A DNA stretch of 64,000 nt, taken from positions 186,001 through 250,000 of the forward strand of contig NZ_BOQP01000052.1 in assembly GCF_018332715.1 (NCBI RefSeq). Reading direction: 5' to 3'. This DNA is from Winogradskya consettensis. GTDB lineage: Bacteria > Actinomycetota > Actinomycetes > Mycobacteriales > Micromonosporaceae. Position 1 is the first letter of the stretch; the number at the start of each line of letters is the position of its first letter. Of the stretch, positions 16,749 to 25,305 are shown one piece after another. A program made the position numbers and the translations under genes. The notes below the pieces were generated by a model. That model was not told where the DNA came from and did no database searches. It was given only the letters and a program-made list of their open reading frames with translations.

Positions 16749-17256
16749 GATGGTTCTCCTTGTTGACGAAGACCTCGGCACCGAGGACGTTGCGCAGGGC
16801 CTCGAGGCCGCGCGAGGTGTAGCTCTTGATGGTTCCTTCGGGGCAGCCCAGGGCCTCGGCGGTCTCCTGGACGCTGAGCCCCTCGAGGTAGCGCAGGGTC
16901 AGCACGGCACGCAGGCGCGCCGGCACCTTCTGCAGGGCTGCCCGGATCCGCAGCCGCTCGTCGACCGAGCTGGTGGCGTCGACGGGATGAGCCCGGTCGG
17001 GCATGGCGTCGCTCTGCGCGTGCTCACGCCGCCACCAGGGACGCCGGGTCTCATCGATGGCAGCGCGCACCACGGCCGTACGCGCGTAGGCGCCCGGATT
17101 GTCGATGCGCCGCCACTTCACATACAGCTTGGCCAGCACCGTGAGGACCGCGTCCTCGGCTGCCTGCCAGTCACCGCACGTGAGGTAGGCAAGCCCGCGC
17201 AGCGGCTCCATCTGCGCGGTGACGAAGTTTCTGAACTCCGTATCTCTGTCGCTCAC
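16729..17256 (-). CDS. SigE-family ECF RNA polymerase sigma factor
   Basis: A 175-residue sigma factor with region 2 (FVTAQMEPLRGLAYLTCGDWQAAEDAVLTVLAKLY, about residues 10-50) and region 4 (LPARLRAVLTLRYLEGLSVQ-like segment, then TAEALGCPEGTIKSYTSRGLEALR). No extra C-terminal domain is present. The GTG at 17256 has no Shine-Dalgarno site. A possible ECF-type promoter ends just before it, which suggests a leaderless, perhaps autoregulated, transcript. The downstream membrane protein overlaps it and is the likely anti-sigma factor. It lies 31 bases after mqnP on the same strand. Confidence 0.9.
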   Translation of the reverse strand: MSDRDTEFRNFVTAQMEPLRGLAYLTCGDWQAAEDAVLTVLAKLYVKWRRIDNPGAYARTAVVRAAIDETRRPWWRREHAQSDAMPDRAHPVDATSSVDERLRIRAALQKVPARLRAVLTLRYLEGLSVQETAEALGCPEGTIKSYTSRGLEALRNVLGAEVFVNKENHREARAV

Positions 17257-17260
17257 AGCA

Positions 17261-17293
17261 ACTAGACGGAGCAAGTGGTGCCGGGGGTTACAA
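17261..17293 (-). promoter_or_regulatory. Candidate ECF-type promoter for the sigma gene
   Basis: On the minus strand, GTAACC overlaps the mqnP stop codon, and CGTC follows AAC after 18 bases, ending 8 bases before the sigma GTG. ECF promoters typically have an AAC core at -35 and CGTC at -10 with 16-18 bases between. The layout would give a leaderless, self-controlled transcript. Confidence 0.4.
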
Positions 17294-18184
17294 CAAACTC
17301 AGGTCGAGGAGCGCGAAGACGAAGAGCGCGATGCCGACGAAGCCGTTCGCGGTGAAAAATGCCCGGTTGACCTTCGACAGGTCGTTCGGCGTGACGACGA
17401 TGTGCTGGTAGACGAAGGCGGCGGCGGTGAGCGCCAGACCGATCCACCAGAGCCAGCTCAGGCCGACGAGCTGGCCGAACCACACGAACAGCGCGAACGT
17501 CACCACGTGGGTGACCGTGGAGATGTGCAGGGCGGTGCGGACCCCGAACCGGGCCGGAGTGGAGTGCACGCCGATCTTCCGGTCGATGTCGACGTCCTGG
17601 CAGGCGTAGATGATGTCGAAGCCGCCGATCCAGAGGCCGACCGCGACACCGAGCAGCCACGCGGGGCCCGAGCCTGCGAACGTGCCGGTGATCGCCAGCC
17701 AGGCACCGACCGGCGCCACGGCCTGCGCCAGCGCCAGCACGTAGTGCGGGAAGTTGGTGAAGCGCTTCGCGTAGGGGTAGACGATCAGCGGGATCACGGC
17801 GAGCGGCGACAGCACCAGACAGAGCCAGTTGAGCAGGCCCGCGGCGAGGAACAGCACCACCAGGGAGACCACGGCGCCGGTCCAGGCCGTCCGCACGCTC
17901 ACGGCCCCGGTGACCAGCTCACGATTGCGCGTACGCGGATTCTGCGCATCGATCTTGCGGTCGAGGATCCGGTTGGCGGCCATGGCGAACGTGCGCCCGG
18001 AGACCATCGCGATCGTGACCAGCAGCAGATCGAGCCAGTGCACCCCGGTCGCCGCGCGGTCCATCGCGACCAGCGCGGAAAGATAGGCGAACGGCAGGGC
18101 GAAGACCGAGTGCTCGATCGCGACGAGCCGCAGGAAAGCCTTGATCTTGCCGGGTTTCTCGGGCGCGGAGGCCACCGCCGTCAT
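17288..18184 (-). CDS. mqnP: Menaquinone-pathway UbiA-type prenyltransferase (MqnP)
   Basis: An integral membrane prenyltransferase of 298 residues that attaches the polyprenyl chain to the futalosine-pathway aromatic precursor. The two Asp-rich motifs of the UbiA family are present: NRILDRKID (about residue 70) and DVDIDRKIG (about 190). Eight to nine hydrophobic helices are visible. The ATG at 18184 overlaps the mqnL stop (ATGA), and GGAAGGAAT in the mqnL end supplies the ribosome-binding site. The pairing with mqnL and the presence of mqnE support menaquinone rather than another quinone. MqnP is my preferred name; MenA or UbiA labels are less specific alternatives. Confidence 0.9.
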   Translation of the reverse strand: MTAVASAPEKPGKIKAFLRLVAIEHSVFALPFAYLSALVAMDRAATGVHWLDLLLVTIAMVSGRTFAMAANRILDRKIDAQNPRTRNRELVTGAVSVRTAWTGAVVSLVVLFLAAGLLNWLCLVLSPLAVIPLIVYPYAKRFTNFPHYVLALAQAVAPVGAWLAITGTFAGSGPAWLLGVAVGLWIGGFDIIYACQDVDIDRKIGVHSTPARFGVRTALHISTVTHVVTFALFVWFGQLVGLSWLWWIGLALTAAAFVYQHIVVTPNDLSKVNRAFFTANGFVGIALFVFALLDLSLL

Positions 18185-19632
18185 ATGCCGTATTCCTTCC
18201 AGCGCTTGTCCACCAGGGCGGTCACCTCGGGCGACATGGTCATCTCCTCCGGCCACCCGCGTGAATACCCTTCACCGGGCAGCTTACGGGTGGCGTCGAG
18301 CCCCGCCTTACCGCCCCAGAACTGCTGGTAGGAAGCGTGATCCAGGTGGTCGACCGGCCCCTGGGTGACCATGAGGTCGCGGTCGTAGTCGACGTTGCCG
18401 AAGGCCCGGAACGCGACCTCGTTGTAGTCGTGGACGTCGCAGTCCTCGTCGACCACCACGATCAGCTTGGAGAGCGACATCAGGTGCGCGCCCCAGATCG
18501 CGTTCATGACCTTCTGGGCGTGCTTGGGGTAGCGCTTGCGGATCGACACGATCACGCAGTTGTGGAAGACACCGGCGGCGGGCATGTCGTAGTCGGCGAT
18601 GTCCGGGATCATCATGCGCAGCAGCGGCAGGAAGATCCGCTCGGTGGCCTTGCCCAGGCCGTGGTCCTCCTGCGGCGGCTTCGACGTGACGATCGAGTGG
18701 TAGATCGGCTTCTTGCGCATGGTCATGCACTCGATGTGCAGCACCGGGAAGGGCTCGACCGGGGTGTAGAAGCCGGTGTGGTCGCCGAACGGCCCCTCGG
18801 GCGCCCGCTCCCCCGGCTCCAGGTAACCCTCCAGCACGATCTGCGCCTCGGCGGGGACCTGCAGCGGCACGGTCAGGCAGTCGACCATCTCGACCCGCTC
18901 GCCGCGCAGGAAGCCGGCGAAAAGGTATTCGTCGATGTCACCGGGCAGCGGGGCGCTGGCCGAGTAGGTGACCACCGGGTCACAGCCGATCGCGATGGCC
19001 ACGGGCAGCCGCTGCCCGAGCCGCTCGGCGACCGCGTGGTGCGCGGTGGAATCCTTGTGGATCTGCCAGTGCATGCCCAGCGTGTTCTTCGAGTGCTGCT
19101 GCAGCCGGTAGAGGCCGAGGTTGCGCTTACCGGTCTCGGGGTGCTTGGTGTGGGTCAGCCCGAAGTTGTGGAAGATGCCGCCGTCGCCGGGCCACACCTG
19201 CAATCCGGGCAGCAGGTCGAGGTCGACCTCGTCACCCTTGAGCACGACCTCCTGGCAGGGCGCGCCCTTGACCTTCTTCGGCGGCAGCGACTTGAGCTGC
19301 AGGACCTTGCCGAGGCCCTCGCGGATCCCGGACCAGCCGACCGGCAGCTCCGGTTTGATCAGCGAGCCGATCCGGTCGCCGACGTCGTCGAGCGAGTCGA
19401 CGCCGAGCGCCATCGCCATCCGCTTCTCGGTGCCGAAAAGGTTGATGACCAGCGGCATGTCGCCACGGGTGGGACGCTCGAAGAGCAGGGCGGGGCCGCC
19501 GGCCCGGACCGTGCGCGTCACGATCTCGCTGATCTCCAGCGTGGGATCCACCGGCACCTTCACCCGGCGCAGCTCGCCGGCCGCTTCCAGGGCCGAGATG
19601 AAGCTCTGCAGATCGTGAAACGGAGCAGCCAT
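18181..19632 (-). CDS. mqnL: Menaquinone biosynthesis decarboxylase (UbiD family, MqnL)
   Basis: A 483-residue UbiD-type decarboxylase that depends on prenylated FMN and removes the carboxyl group of the naphthoate late in the futalosine pathway. Signature stretches are RRVKVPVDPTLEISEI at the N-terminus, EGPFGDHTGFYT in the middle and the C-terminal DKRWKEYG. The ATG at 19632 follows GGGGG. It overlaps mqnP by four bases. UbiX, which makes the cofactor, is encoded 3 kb downstream. Upstream it is divergent from a secreted protein gene. Confidence 0.92.
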   Translation of the reverse strand: MAAPFHDLQSFISALEAAGELRRVKVPVDPTLEISEIVTRTVRAGGPALLFERPTRGDMPLVINLFGTEKRMAMALGVDSLDDVGDRIGSLIKPELPVGWSGIREGLGKVLQLKSLPPKKVKGAPCQEVVLKGDEVDLDLLPGLQVWPGDGGIFHNFGLTHTKHPETGKRNLGLYRLQQHSKNTLGMHWQIHKDSTAHHAVAERLGQRLPVAIAIGCDPVVTYSASAPLPGDIDEYLFAGFLRGERVEMVDCLTVPLQVPAEAQIVLEGYLEPGERAPEGPFGDHTGFYTPVEPFPVLHIECMTMRKKPIYHSIVTSKPPQEDHGLGKATERIFLPLLRMMIPDIADYDMPAAGVFHNCVIVSIRKRYPKHAQKVMNAIWGAHLMSLSKLIVVVDEDCDVHDYNEVAFRAFGNVDYDRDLMVTQGPVDHLDHASYQQFWGGKAGLDATRKLPGEGYSRGWPEEMTMSPEVTALVDKRWKEYGI

Positions 19633-19777
19633 GTCCCCCAGTCTTCCACTCGCACGCGCCGCGGGACCGTCAGGCGGGGTAGACGTACGTCGCACTTCCA
19701 GCCGTCACCCGAAGATCGCTTTGCCCGTTGAGCCAAGGGTTCGGTTTCGAAAGCCACGGGAGGGCGAGGTGGACGAC

Positions 19778-20638
19778 GTGAAGTTCCGTTCTCTGGCACG
19801 GTGGTGCGCCCTCACAGGCCTCGTCGCGGCCCTGGGAGTGGCGGTCCCGGCGACGGCCGCCCCCGGGAAGCTGCCGACGTGCAAGACCGGCTCCGCGTCG
19901 ACCAAGGCGCCGACCAGCGCGCCCAGCACCAAGGCACCGAAGGCGTGCCGGGCCACTCCGCCGCGGGTCGAGCTCGGGCGGATGAGCCGGGCGGCGGGGG
20001 CGAGGACAACGGCGGGTTACCACCACCTCGGTGCGGGCACGGCCGGCGTCTGGCGCGGGGTCTACGGCCGGATGCAGGTCGTCAACGGCGCCGTCCGGCC
20101 CGGCACGTACGACTTCCTGGCCAGCCGCTTCCTCGTCAAGCGCGACCTCGGCGGCGGCAAGCTCGCCTGGCTGGAGGCCGGCTGGGCGGAGACGGGCTGG
20201 TCCGGCAAGGGCCGCCAGCGCATCTACACGTTCAACACGAACACGAACACCTGGCAGTTCTACGACCAGTACAAGCTGAAGTCGGGCAGCCGAGTCTGGA
20301 TCGATGTGCACACCGACGGCGACAACGTCTGGCAGGCCTGGCTCTGGTGGAACGACAGCTGGAACCTGCTGACCACCCAGAAGCTGCCGATCGGCTCCAG
20401 CGCGTACGTCGAGCAGTACGTCGAGGTGCACGTCGACGAGGACAACCCGGTCAGCCTGCGGGTCCCCCGGGCCGAGGTGGACAACGTGAAGCTCCGCGAC
20501 CCGGGCGACGGCGACATCCGCTACTGGCGCAGCGACGTGGCCACGGTGACCGGCGGCAACACCCAGCGCTCCAGCGAATACTGCCTGGACTGGGTGAACC
20601 AGTTCGACACCTGGAGCGTCGAGGGCTGCAACCCCTGA
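19778..20638 (+). CDS. Secreted hypothetical protein
   Basis: A 286-residue exported protein of unknown family. The signal peptide is clear: MKFRSLARW, then a hydrophobic Ala/Leu/Val core ending VPATAAPGK. A Thr/Ser/Pro/Lys linker follows, then a Trp/Tyr/Gly-rich beta-type region (repeated WQFYDQY, VWQAWLWW, NDSWNLL patterns) that resembles a carbohydrate- or ligand-binding beta-sandwich. A Cys pair near the end (SEYCLDW, VEGCNP) may form a disulphide. GTG at 19778 is preferred (AGGTGG at good spacing); GTG at 19769, with GGAGGG, is an equal alternative. The stop lies 7 bases from the convergent ccsB stop. Confidence 0.72.
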   Translation: MKFRSLARWCALTGLVAALGVAVPATAAPGKLPTCKTGSASTKAPTSAPSTKAPKACRATPPRVELGRMSRAAGARTTAGYHHLGAGTAGVWRGVYGRMQVVNGAVRPGTYDFLASRFLVKRDLGGGKLAWLEAGWAETGWSGKGRQRIYTFNTNTNTWQFYDQYKLKSGSRVWIDVHTDGDNVWQAWLWWNDSWNLLTTQKLPIGSSAYVEQYVEVHVDEDNPVSLRVPRAEVDNVKLRDPGDGDIRYWRSDVATVTGGNTQRSSEYCLDWVNQFDTWSVEGCNP

Positions 20639-20645
20639 CCCCCGG

Positions 20646-21626
20646 TCAGCCGCCCGCGTTGGCGTAGGAGTGCAGGCCCGAGAAGAACAGGTTGACGCCG
20701 AAGAGGTTCATCAGCATCGTCGCGAAGCCCAGGATCGCGATCCAGGTGGCGACGGTGCGCTTGACGCTCGGGGTCGCGCGGGCGTGCAGGTAGCTCGCGT
20801 AGACGATCCAGGAGATGAACGCCCAGACCTCCTTGGGGTCCCAGCCCCAGTAACGGCCCCAGGACGCCTCGGCCCAGATCGGACCGGCGATCAGCGCGCC
20901 AAACGTGAAGAGCGGGAACGCGAAGGCGTGCAGCCGGAAGGTCAGCCGCTCGAGCAGCGCGGCCTCGGGGACCTTGGCGCCGAGCGAGTAGGGGAAGCGG
21001 CGCTTGCCCTCGTCGTAACCGGCCCGGACCAGGAACATCGCGGCCGGCACGGCACCGATGAGGAAGATGCCGCTGGCCAGGATGATGGTCGAGACGTGGA
21101 TGATGAACCAGTACGAGTTGAGCGCGGGCACGAGCGGCCCGACCGGTGCGTACGCGATGAGCCCGTCGGCGCCGAGCAGCATGACCAGCGCGAGCGCCGC
21201 GAAGAGCCCGAGGTGGCGCAGCTCCGGCTTGCGGGTCAGCACACCGAGCCACACAGCCGAGCCGACCAGCGTGACGGTCAGCGTGAACTCGTACATGTTG
21301 CCCCAGGGCATGCGGTCCGCCGCGATGCCGCGGGTGACCACCGTGCCGAGGTGCAGCGCGAACGCCAGCCAGTTGAACCCGACCGCGATCCGTCCGAGCA
21401 GGACGCCACGGTCGCGCACAGCGGGGGCCGGGGCCTCTTCAACTTCAACATCATCGGCCGAAGGAGGCACCGGAGCCCCGGAACCCACCAGCTGCCGGGC
21501 CGGCCGCTGGGCCGCACGACCGATGTGGCTCTTGTTGCCGAACGCATACTCGGCGGCGTAAAGGACCATCGCTGCCAGGTAGGACAGCACCGTGACGGCC
21601 ATCAACTGATTGGACAACTCCGCCAT
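20646..21626 (-). CDS. ccsB: Cytochrome c biogenesis protein CcsB (ResC/CcsA type)
   Basis: A polytopic membrane protein of System II cytochrome c maturation that, with ResB, carries haem across the membrane and ligates it to apocytochrome CXXCH motifs. The 326-residue protein has the haem-handling WWD signature WGRYWGWDPKEVWAF (about residues 245-260) and flanking His residues in helices. An acidic linker (PPSADDVEVEEAPAPA) follows the first helix. Its ATG shares one base with the resB stop (TGATG). It is last in the ccdA-resB-ccsB series, a common actinobacterial order. Confidence 0.94.
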   Translation of the reverse strand: MAELSNQLMAVTVLSYLAAMVLYAAEYAFGNKSHIGRAAQRPARQLVGSGAPVPPSADDVEVEEAPAPAVRDRGVLLGRIAVGFNWLAFALHLGTVVTRGIAADRMPWGNMYEFTLTVTLVGSAVWLGVLTRKPELRHLGLFAALALVMLLGADGLIAYAPVGPLVPALNSYWFIIHVSTIILASGIFLIGAVPAAMFLVRAGYDEGKRRFPYSLGAKVPEAALLERLTFRLHAFAFPLFTFGALIAGPIWAEASWGRYWGWDPKEVWAFISWIVYASYLHARATPSVKRTVATWIAILGFATMLMNLFGVNLFFSGLHSYANAGG

Positions 21627-23236
21627 CAGGGCGTCCCTCCATCCGGACCGCGAGCGGCCCCCACGATCTGGCCGAACTCCTCAGCGAAGCCCGGGTAGTC
21701 GGTGCGGGGCAGGCCGCCGGCCTCCATCAAACTACCGGACCCGTCCCGTGGCGAAATCCGGAACCACAACCTGCGGCGATGCCCGCCCAGCGACAGCATC
21801 AGGCCGAGCAGCCCGACGACCGCGCCGGCCAGCACCAGCGTCGCGGTGGGGTCGTAGCGGACGGCAAGCGTCGCGAACGGGCGGGTGGCCAGGAACTCGA
21901 CCTTGGTGCCGTCGTCGAGCGTCCATGACTGGCCCGGCGTCAGGCGCTGCGGACGGTCGCCGCTGACCTTCTTGAGCTCGCCGTTGGCGATCTGGCCCTG
22001 GTCGAGCGAGTAGACCGAGCCGGGGTTGCCGACCTCGACGCCCAGGTCACCGCGGTAGGCGGTGAGGAAGAGGGCGGGGTTGTTCTCCGCCGGGAAGACC
22101 GAGGTGGCGCCGCCCGCCGGGTCGACCGTCGGCACGAACACGCCTTCGAAGCCGACCTGCAGGTTGACATCGCGCTTGTTCGTCTTCGGGTCGATGTTGA
22201 CGTCCGGGAACGAGCCGACACCCGAGCTGGTGAACAGCCCGTCGGTGGGGAGGAACGGCACGACCTTGGTCTGCTGCGCGCCGAAGCGGTCGGTGTAACG
22301 CAGCTCGACCGCGTAGCCGTGACCGAGCAGATGCACGTTGGCCTGCGACAACCGCAGCGGATTGTTGACCGTGAAGTGCCGGGCCTTCCACGGGCCGTCC
22401 TGCTTCGTCTGCACCTCGACGTCGGCGTCGAAGCTCTTCGGCTGGCCGGTGGTCTGGTACGCCGCCTGGAAGTCGGTCAGCCGCAGGCAGAAGAACGGCA
22501 GATCAGCGGCGTCGACGCGGGGGCCGAGCGAGGACTCGTCGTACTGCGTGACCGAGTTGCAGAAACCCTGGTCGTTGCCCTCGACGAGGATGCGGTTGCC
22601 GTGCCAGCCGTACCAGTGCCCGAATCCGACCCCGACCAGCACCGTGAGCAGCGCGAAGTGGAAGAACAGGTTGCCGGTCTCCTTGAGGTAGCCCTTCTCG
22701 GCGGAGACCGTCCAGCTGCCGTCGCCCTGCTCGCGGACCCTGGTCCGGAACCGCCGTTTGCGCAGTTCAGAAGCCGCGGCTTGCGCCGCTTCGGCCGGGT
22801 CGTCGGCCCGCTCCTCGACGACCGCATGCTGTGGCAGCCGCTCGAGCCGCTTAGGAGCATCCGGGGGTACGGTACGGAGCGCGCGGAAATGGTCACGCAG
22901 CCGCGGCACCACGCAACCCACCAGCGACGTGAACAGCAGCAGATAGATCGCGGCGAACCACGGCGACGCGTAGACAGCGAAGCCACCGATCTGTTCCAGT
23001 TTCGGGGCCAGATCGGGGTGCTGGGTGTAGTAGGCCGTGACCTTCTCCGGCGAGACCGCCCGCTGGGGCAGCACCGAGCCGGGGATCGCGGCGACGGCGA
23101 GCAGGAACAGCAACACCAGCGCCGTACGCATGCTCGTCAGCTGGCGCCAGGAATTGCGCAGCAGGCTCCAGGCGAAGTTGGGCTTGCGCGGCGGCGGTGG
23201 CGCGGCGGGCACGGGGCGCTCCTCGACAACGGTCAC
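21626..23236 (-). CDS. resB: Cytochrome c biogenesis protein ResB
   Basis: A System II partner of CcsB, 536 residues. It has three N-terminal hydrophobic helices (about residues 40-60, 95-115 and 175-200), a large outer domain, and a last helix near residue 490. RNSWRQLTSMRTALVLLFLL and LPQRAVSPEKV at the start are family signatures. The GTG at 23236 overlaps the ccdA stop (GTGA). Together with ccsB it should form the haem-export and ligation complex. Confidence 0.93.
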   Translation of the reverse strand: MTVVEERPVPAAPPPPRKPNFAWSLLRNSWRQLTSMRTALVLLFLLAVAAIPGSVLPQRAVSPEKVTAYYTQHPDLAPKLEQIGGFAVYASPWFAAIYLLLFTSLVGCVVPRLRDHFRALRTVPPDAPKRLERLPQHAVVEERADDPAEAAQAAASELRKRRFRTRVREQGDGSWTVSAEKGYLKETGNLFFHFALLTVLVGVGFGHWYGWHGNRILVEGNDQGFCNSVTQYDESSLGPRVDAADLPFFCLRLTDFQAAYQTTGQPKSFDADVEVQTKQDGPWKARHFTVNNPLRLSQANVHLLGHGYAVELRYTDRFGAQQTKVVPFLPTDGLFTSSGVGSFPDVNIDPKTNKRDVNLQVGFEGVFVPTVDPAGGATSVFPAENNPALFLTAYRGDLGVEVGNPGSVYSLDQGQIANGELKKVSGDRPQRLTPGQSWTLDDGTKVEFLATRPFATLAVRYDPTATLVLAGAVVGLLGLMLSLGGHRRRLWFRISPRDGSGSLMEAGGLPRTDYPGFAEEFGQIVGAARGPDGGTP

Positions 23237-24027
23237 AGCAGGGTCCCCGCGTCGAAGTTGAACGTCGTGAGCAGCCAGATCAGGAAGCTGTTCCAGCCGC
23301 CGGTGACCAGCGCGACGCCGACCAGGATGAGCAGCCCCCCGCCGACGCGGGTGACCCAGCGGCTGTTGCGCCGGATCGCCTTGAAGACCCCGAGCAGCCG
23401 GCGGAAGAAGAGCCCGAACAGCACGAACGGGATCCCGAGCCCGAGGCTGTAGGCCAGCGCGAGCACCACCGCACGCCCGGTCGACCCCTCGCGCGTGGCC
23501 AGCGTCAGGACCGCGCCGAGGGTCGGGCCGGTGCACGGCATCCAGGACAACGCGAAGAGCGCACCCAGGACCGGCGCCCCGGCCAGCCCGACGCTGGGCA
23601 GTTTGGCGATCCGGAACTCGCGCTGCATGCCGGGGACCACGCCGAGGTACGCCAGGCCCAGCACGATGACGATCACGCCGAGCACGATGTCGAGGGCCCG
23701 CTTGTGGGTCAGCATCGTCGTGCCGATCCCGGCCACCAGCGTCGCGATGAGCGTGAACACCACCGCGAAGCCGAGCACGAACAGGCTCGTACCGGCGAGA
23801 ATCCTGCTCTTGGTCCTGGTGCGCTCCAGGACGGCGACACCACCACCGGTGTCGGGGGCCTTGTCGTCCAGGTCGGAGCCGGCCAGCCCGGTCACGTACG
23901 ACAGGTAGCCGGGCATCAGCGGCAGCACGCAGGGCGAGAGAAAGCTGACCAGCCCGGCGGCCGCGGAGACGAGGATCGCGAGCAGCAGCGGACCGCTGAA
24001 AGCGACGTCGTGGAAGGTCTCACCCAT
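23233..24027 (-). CDS. ccdA: CcdA-type thiol-disulphide transmembrane reductant carrier
   Basis: A 264-residue membrane protein with six or more helices that passes electrons from cytosolic thioredoxin to outer thioredoxin-like proteins. The redox-active cysteines lie in SFLSPCVLPLMPGYLSY (near residue 33) and in LSWMPCTGPTLGAVL. Its partner should be the ResA-like lipoprotein just upstream, whose stop overlaps this gene's ATG (TGATG). The pair keeps apocytochrome c cysteines reduced for haem attachment. Confidence 0.94.
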   Translation of the reverse strand: MGETFHDVAFSGPLLLAILVSAAAGLVSFLSPCVLPLMPGYLSYVTGLAGSDLDDKAPDTGGGVAVLERTRTKSRILAGTSLFVLGFAVVFTLIATLVAGIGTTMLTHKRALDIVLGVIVIVLGLAYLGVVPGMQREFRIAKLPSVGLAGAPVLGALFALSWMPCTGPTLGAVLTLATREGSTGRAVVLALAYSLGLGIPFVLFGLFFRRLLGVFKAIRRNSRWVTRVGGGLLILVGVALVTGGWNSFLIWLLTTFNFDAGTLL

Positions 24028-24590
24028 CAGCCGGTCCCCTCGGCGGCGATCCGCTCGACGACCGGCTTCAGCTGGGCGATCGTGGTGGACTTGCGGATCG
24101 CGGCGGCGATCCGGCCCTGCCGGTCCAGGATCAGCGTGGCCGGGGTGCTGACCTGGGTCACGTCGAACTTCAGCGCGACGTTGCCGTTGGGGTCATAGAT
24201 GCTCGGGTACGTGACCCGGCCCTTCTCGAACGCCTTCGCCGAATCCCGGTCGTCGCGCGAGTTGACCCCGATGAACGTGACGTTCTGCGCCTTGGTGGCC
24301 TGATAGGTCTGCTCGAGGTCGTCCGCCTCGGCCCGGCACGGGTTGCACCACGAACCCCAGAAGTTGACCACGACAACCTTGCCCCGGTCGGTGGCGACGT
24401 CGTACGTGCCGCCGTCGAGCAGCTCCCCGGTCACCTCGCGGGCCTGGGGGCGCTGCTCGGGCGTGCACTCGATGACGCCGTCCTTGCTGGTCGTGCAGTC
24501 CTTCTCCCAGCTCTTGCTGCCACAACCGGTCAACGCACCGGCCGCGACAGCGGCGGTGACCAGGACTGCGGCGAGCCGGCGCACGGTCAT
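24027..24590 (-). CDS. ResA/TlpA-type thioredoxin-like lipoprotein
   Basis: A 187-residue thiol-disulphide reductase anchored outside the membrane. The lipobox LTGC (Cys23) ends the signal peptide. The thioredoxin active site is WCNPC (Cys82, Cys85), and the cis-Pro motif is STPATLIL. Two further Cys (32, 42) lie between lipobox and domain. It should take electrons from CcdA and reduce apocytochrome c. The ATG at 24590 has only a distant AAGG site, but it overlaps the stop of a 20-codon frame (ATGA), which may supply translational coupling. Confidence 0.9.
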   Translation of the reverse strand: MTVRRLAAVLVTAAVAAGALTGCGSKSWEKDCTTSKDGVIECTPEQRPQAREVTGELLDGGTYDVATDRGKVVVVNFWGSWCNPCRAEADDLEQTYQATKAQNVTFIGVNSRDDRDSAKAFEKGRVTYPSIYDPNGNVALKFDVTQVSTPATLILDRQGRIAAAIRKSTTIAQLKPVVERIAAEGTG

Positions 24591-24649
24591 GCTGAGCAGG
24601 CCTTCGGCATGCCGTCGCGGCCCTCGCTGCGCTCGGTGCACTCCGTCAT
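24587..24649 (-). CDS. Possible 20-residue small ORF bridging two genes
   Basis: The ATG at 24649 overlaps the histidine phosphatase stop (ATGA) and has GGGGG just upstream. The TGA at 24587 overlaps the ResA-like start (ATGA). It would encode MTECTERSEGRDGMPKACSA, with two Cys. This double overlap exactly fills the otherwise untranslated gap and would let ribosomes pass from one gene to the next. The sequence CGAGCGCAGCGAGG inside it also looks like a dispersed extragenic repeat, so the frame may be fortuitous. Confidence 0.4.
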   Translation of the reverse strand: MTECTERSEGRDGMPKACSA

Positions 24650-25305
24650 GCCCCCTTGGCCGTCCGAGCACCCGGCGACATGGCCACCAATGCTGCGGCA
24701 GGCTCGGAGTAGTCCACTCCGACGATCTTGGCGCCTTCGAAGCGGAACGAGGTGAGGCTCGCGAGCCCGCACTGACGCTTGCGGGGGTCGTGCCAGAGCC
24801 GCTTCTTCTCGACGTAGCGGCGCAGCGTCCAGATCGGCAGCTGGTGCGAGACGCAGACCGCTTCGTGGCCCTCGGCGGCGACCCGCGCGGCCTGCAGCGC
24901 GGCGAACATCCGCTGGGCGATGACCAGGTAGGGCTCACCCCAGCTCGGGGTGATCGGGTCGCGCAGCACCCACCAGTTACGCGGGTTGCCGAACGCGCCG
25001 TCGCCGACCGCCACCCGTTTGCCCTCGAAGAAGTTGGCGCTCTCGATCAGCCGCACGTCCGTCGCCGTCTCCAGCTCGAACTGCGCGGCGAACGGCTCGG
25101 CCGTCTCCTGCGCGCGCTCCAGCGGGCTGGCCACCACGTGCGTGACGTCGCGGCCGGCGAGCGAGTCCGAGGCGGCCACGGCCATCTGGCGGCCGAGTTC
25201 CGAGAGGTGGAAGTCGGGCAGGCGGCCGTACAGAATCTTGCTCGGGTTGAACACCTCGCCGTGCCGCAGCACATGCACCGTGGTCTTTGTCGGCTCTTCG
25301 CTCAT
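24646..25305 (-). CDS. Histidine phosphatase family protein
   Basis: A 219-residue enzyme of the phosphoglycerate mutase-like fold. The catalytic motif VLRHGEVFNPSKILYGR carries the phosphohistidine near residue 14, and the second His is in CVSHQLPIW (about 150). The conserved SPLERAQETAEPFA block places it among broad-specificity phosphatases; the substrate is unknown. The start overlaps the hemL stop (ATGA). Its place between hemL and the cytochrome c genes is a recurring actinobacterial arrangement, but its link to haem is unproven. Confidence 0.9.
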   Translation of the reverse strand: MSEEPTKTTVHVLRHGEVFNPSKILYGRLPDFHLSELGRQMAVAASDSLAGRDVTHVVASPLERAQETAEPFAAQFELETATDVRLIESANFFEGKRVAVGDGAFGNPRNWWVLRDPITPSWGEPYLVIAQRMFAALQAARVAAEGHEAVCVSHQLPIWTLRRYVEKKRLWHDPRKRQCGLASLTSFRFEGAKIVGVDYSEPAAALVAMSPGARTAKGA

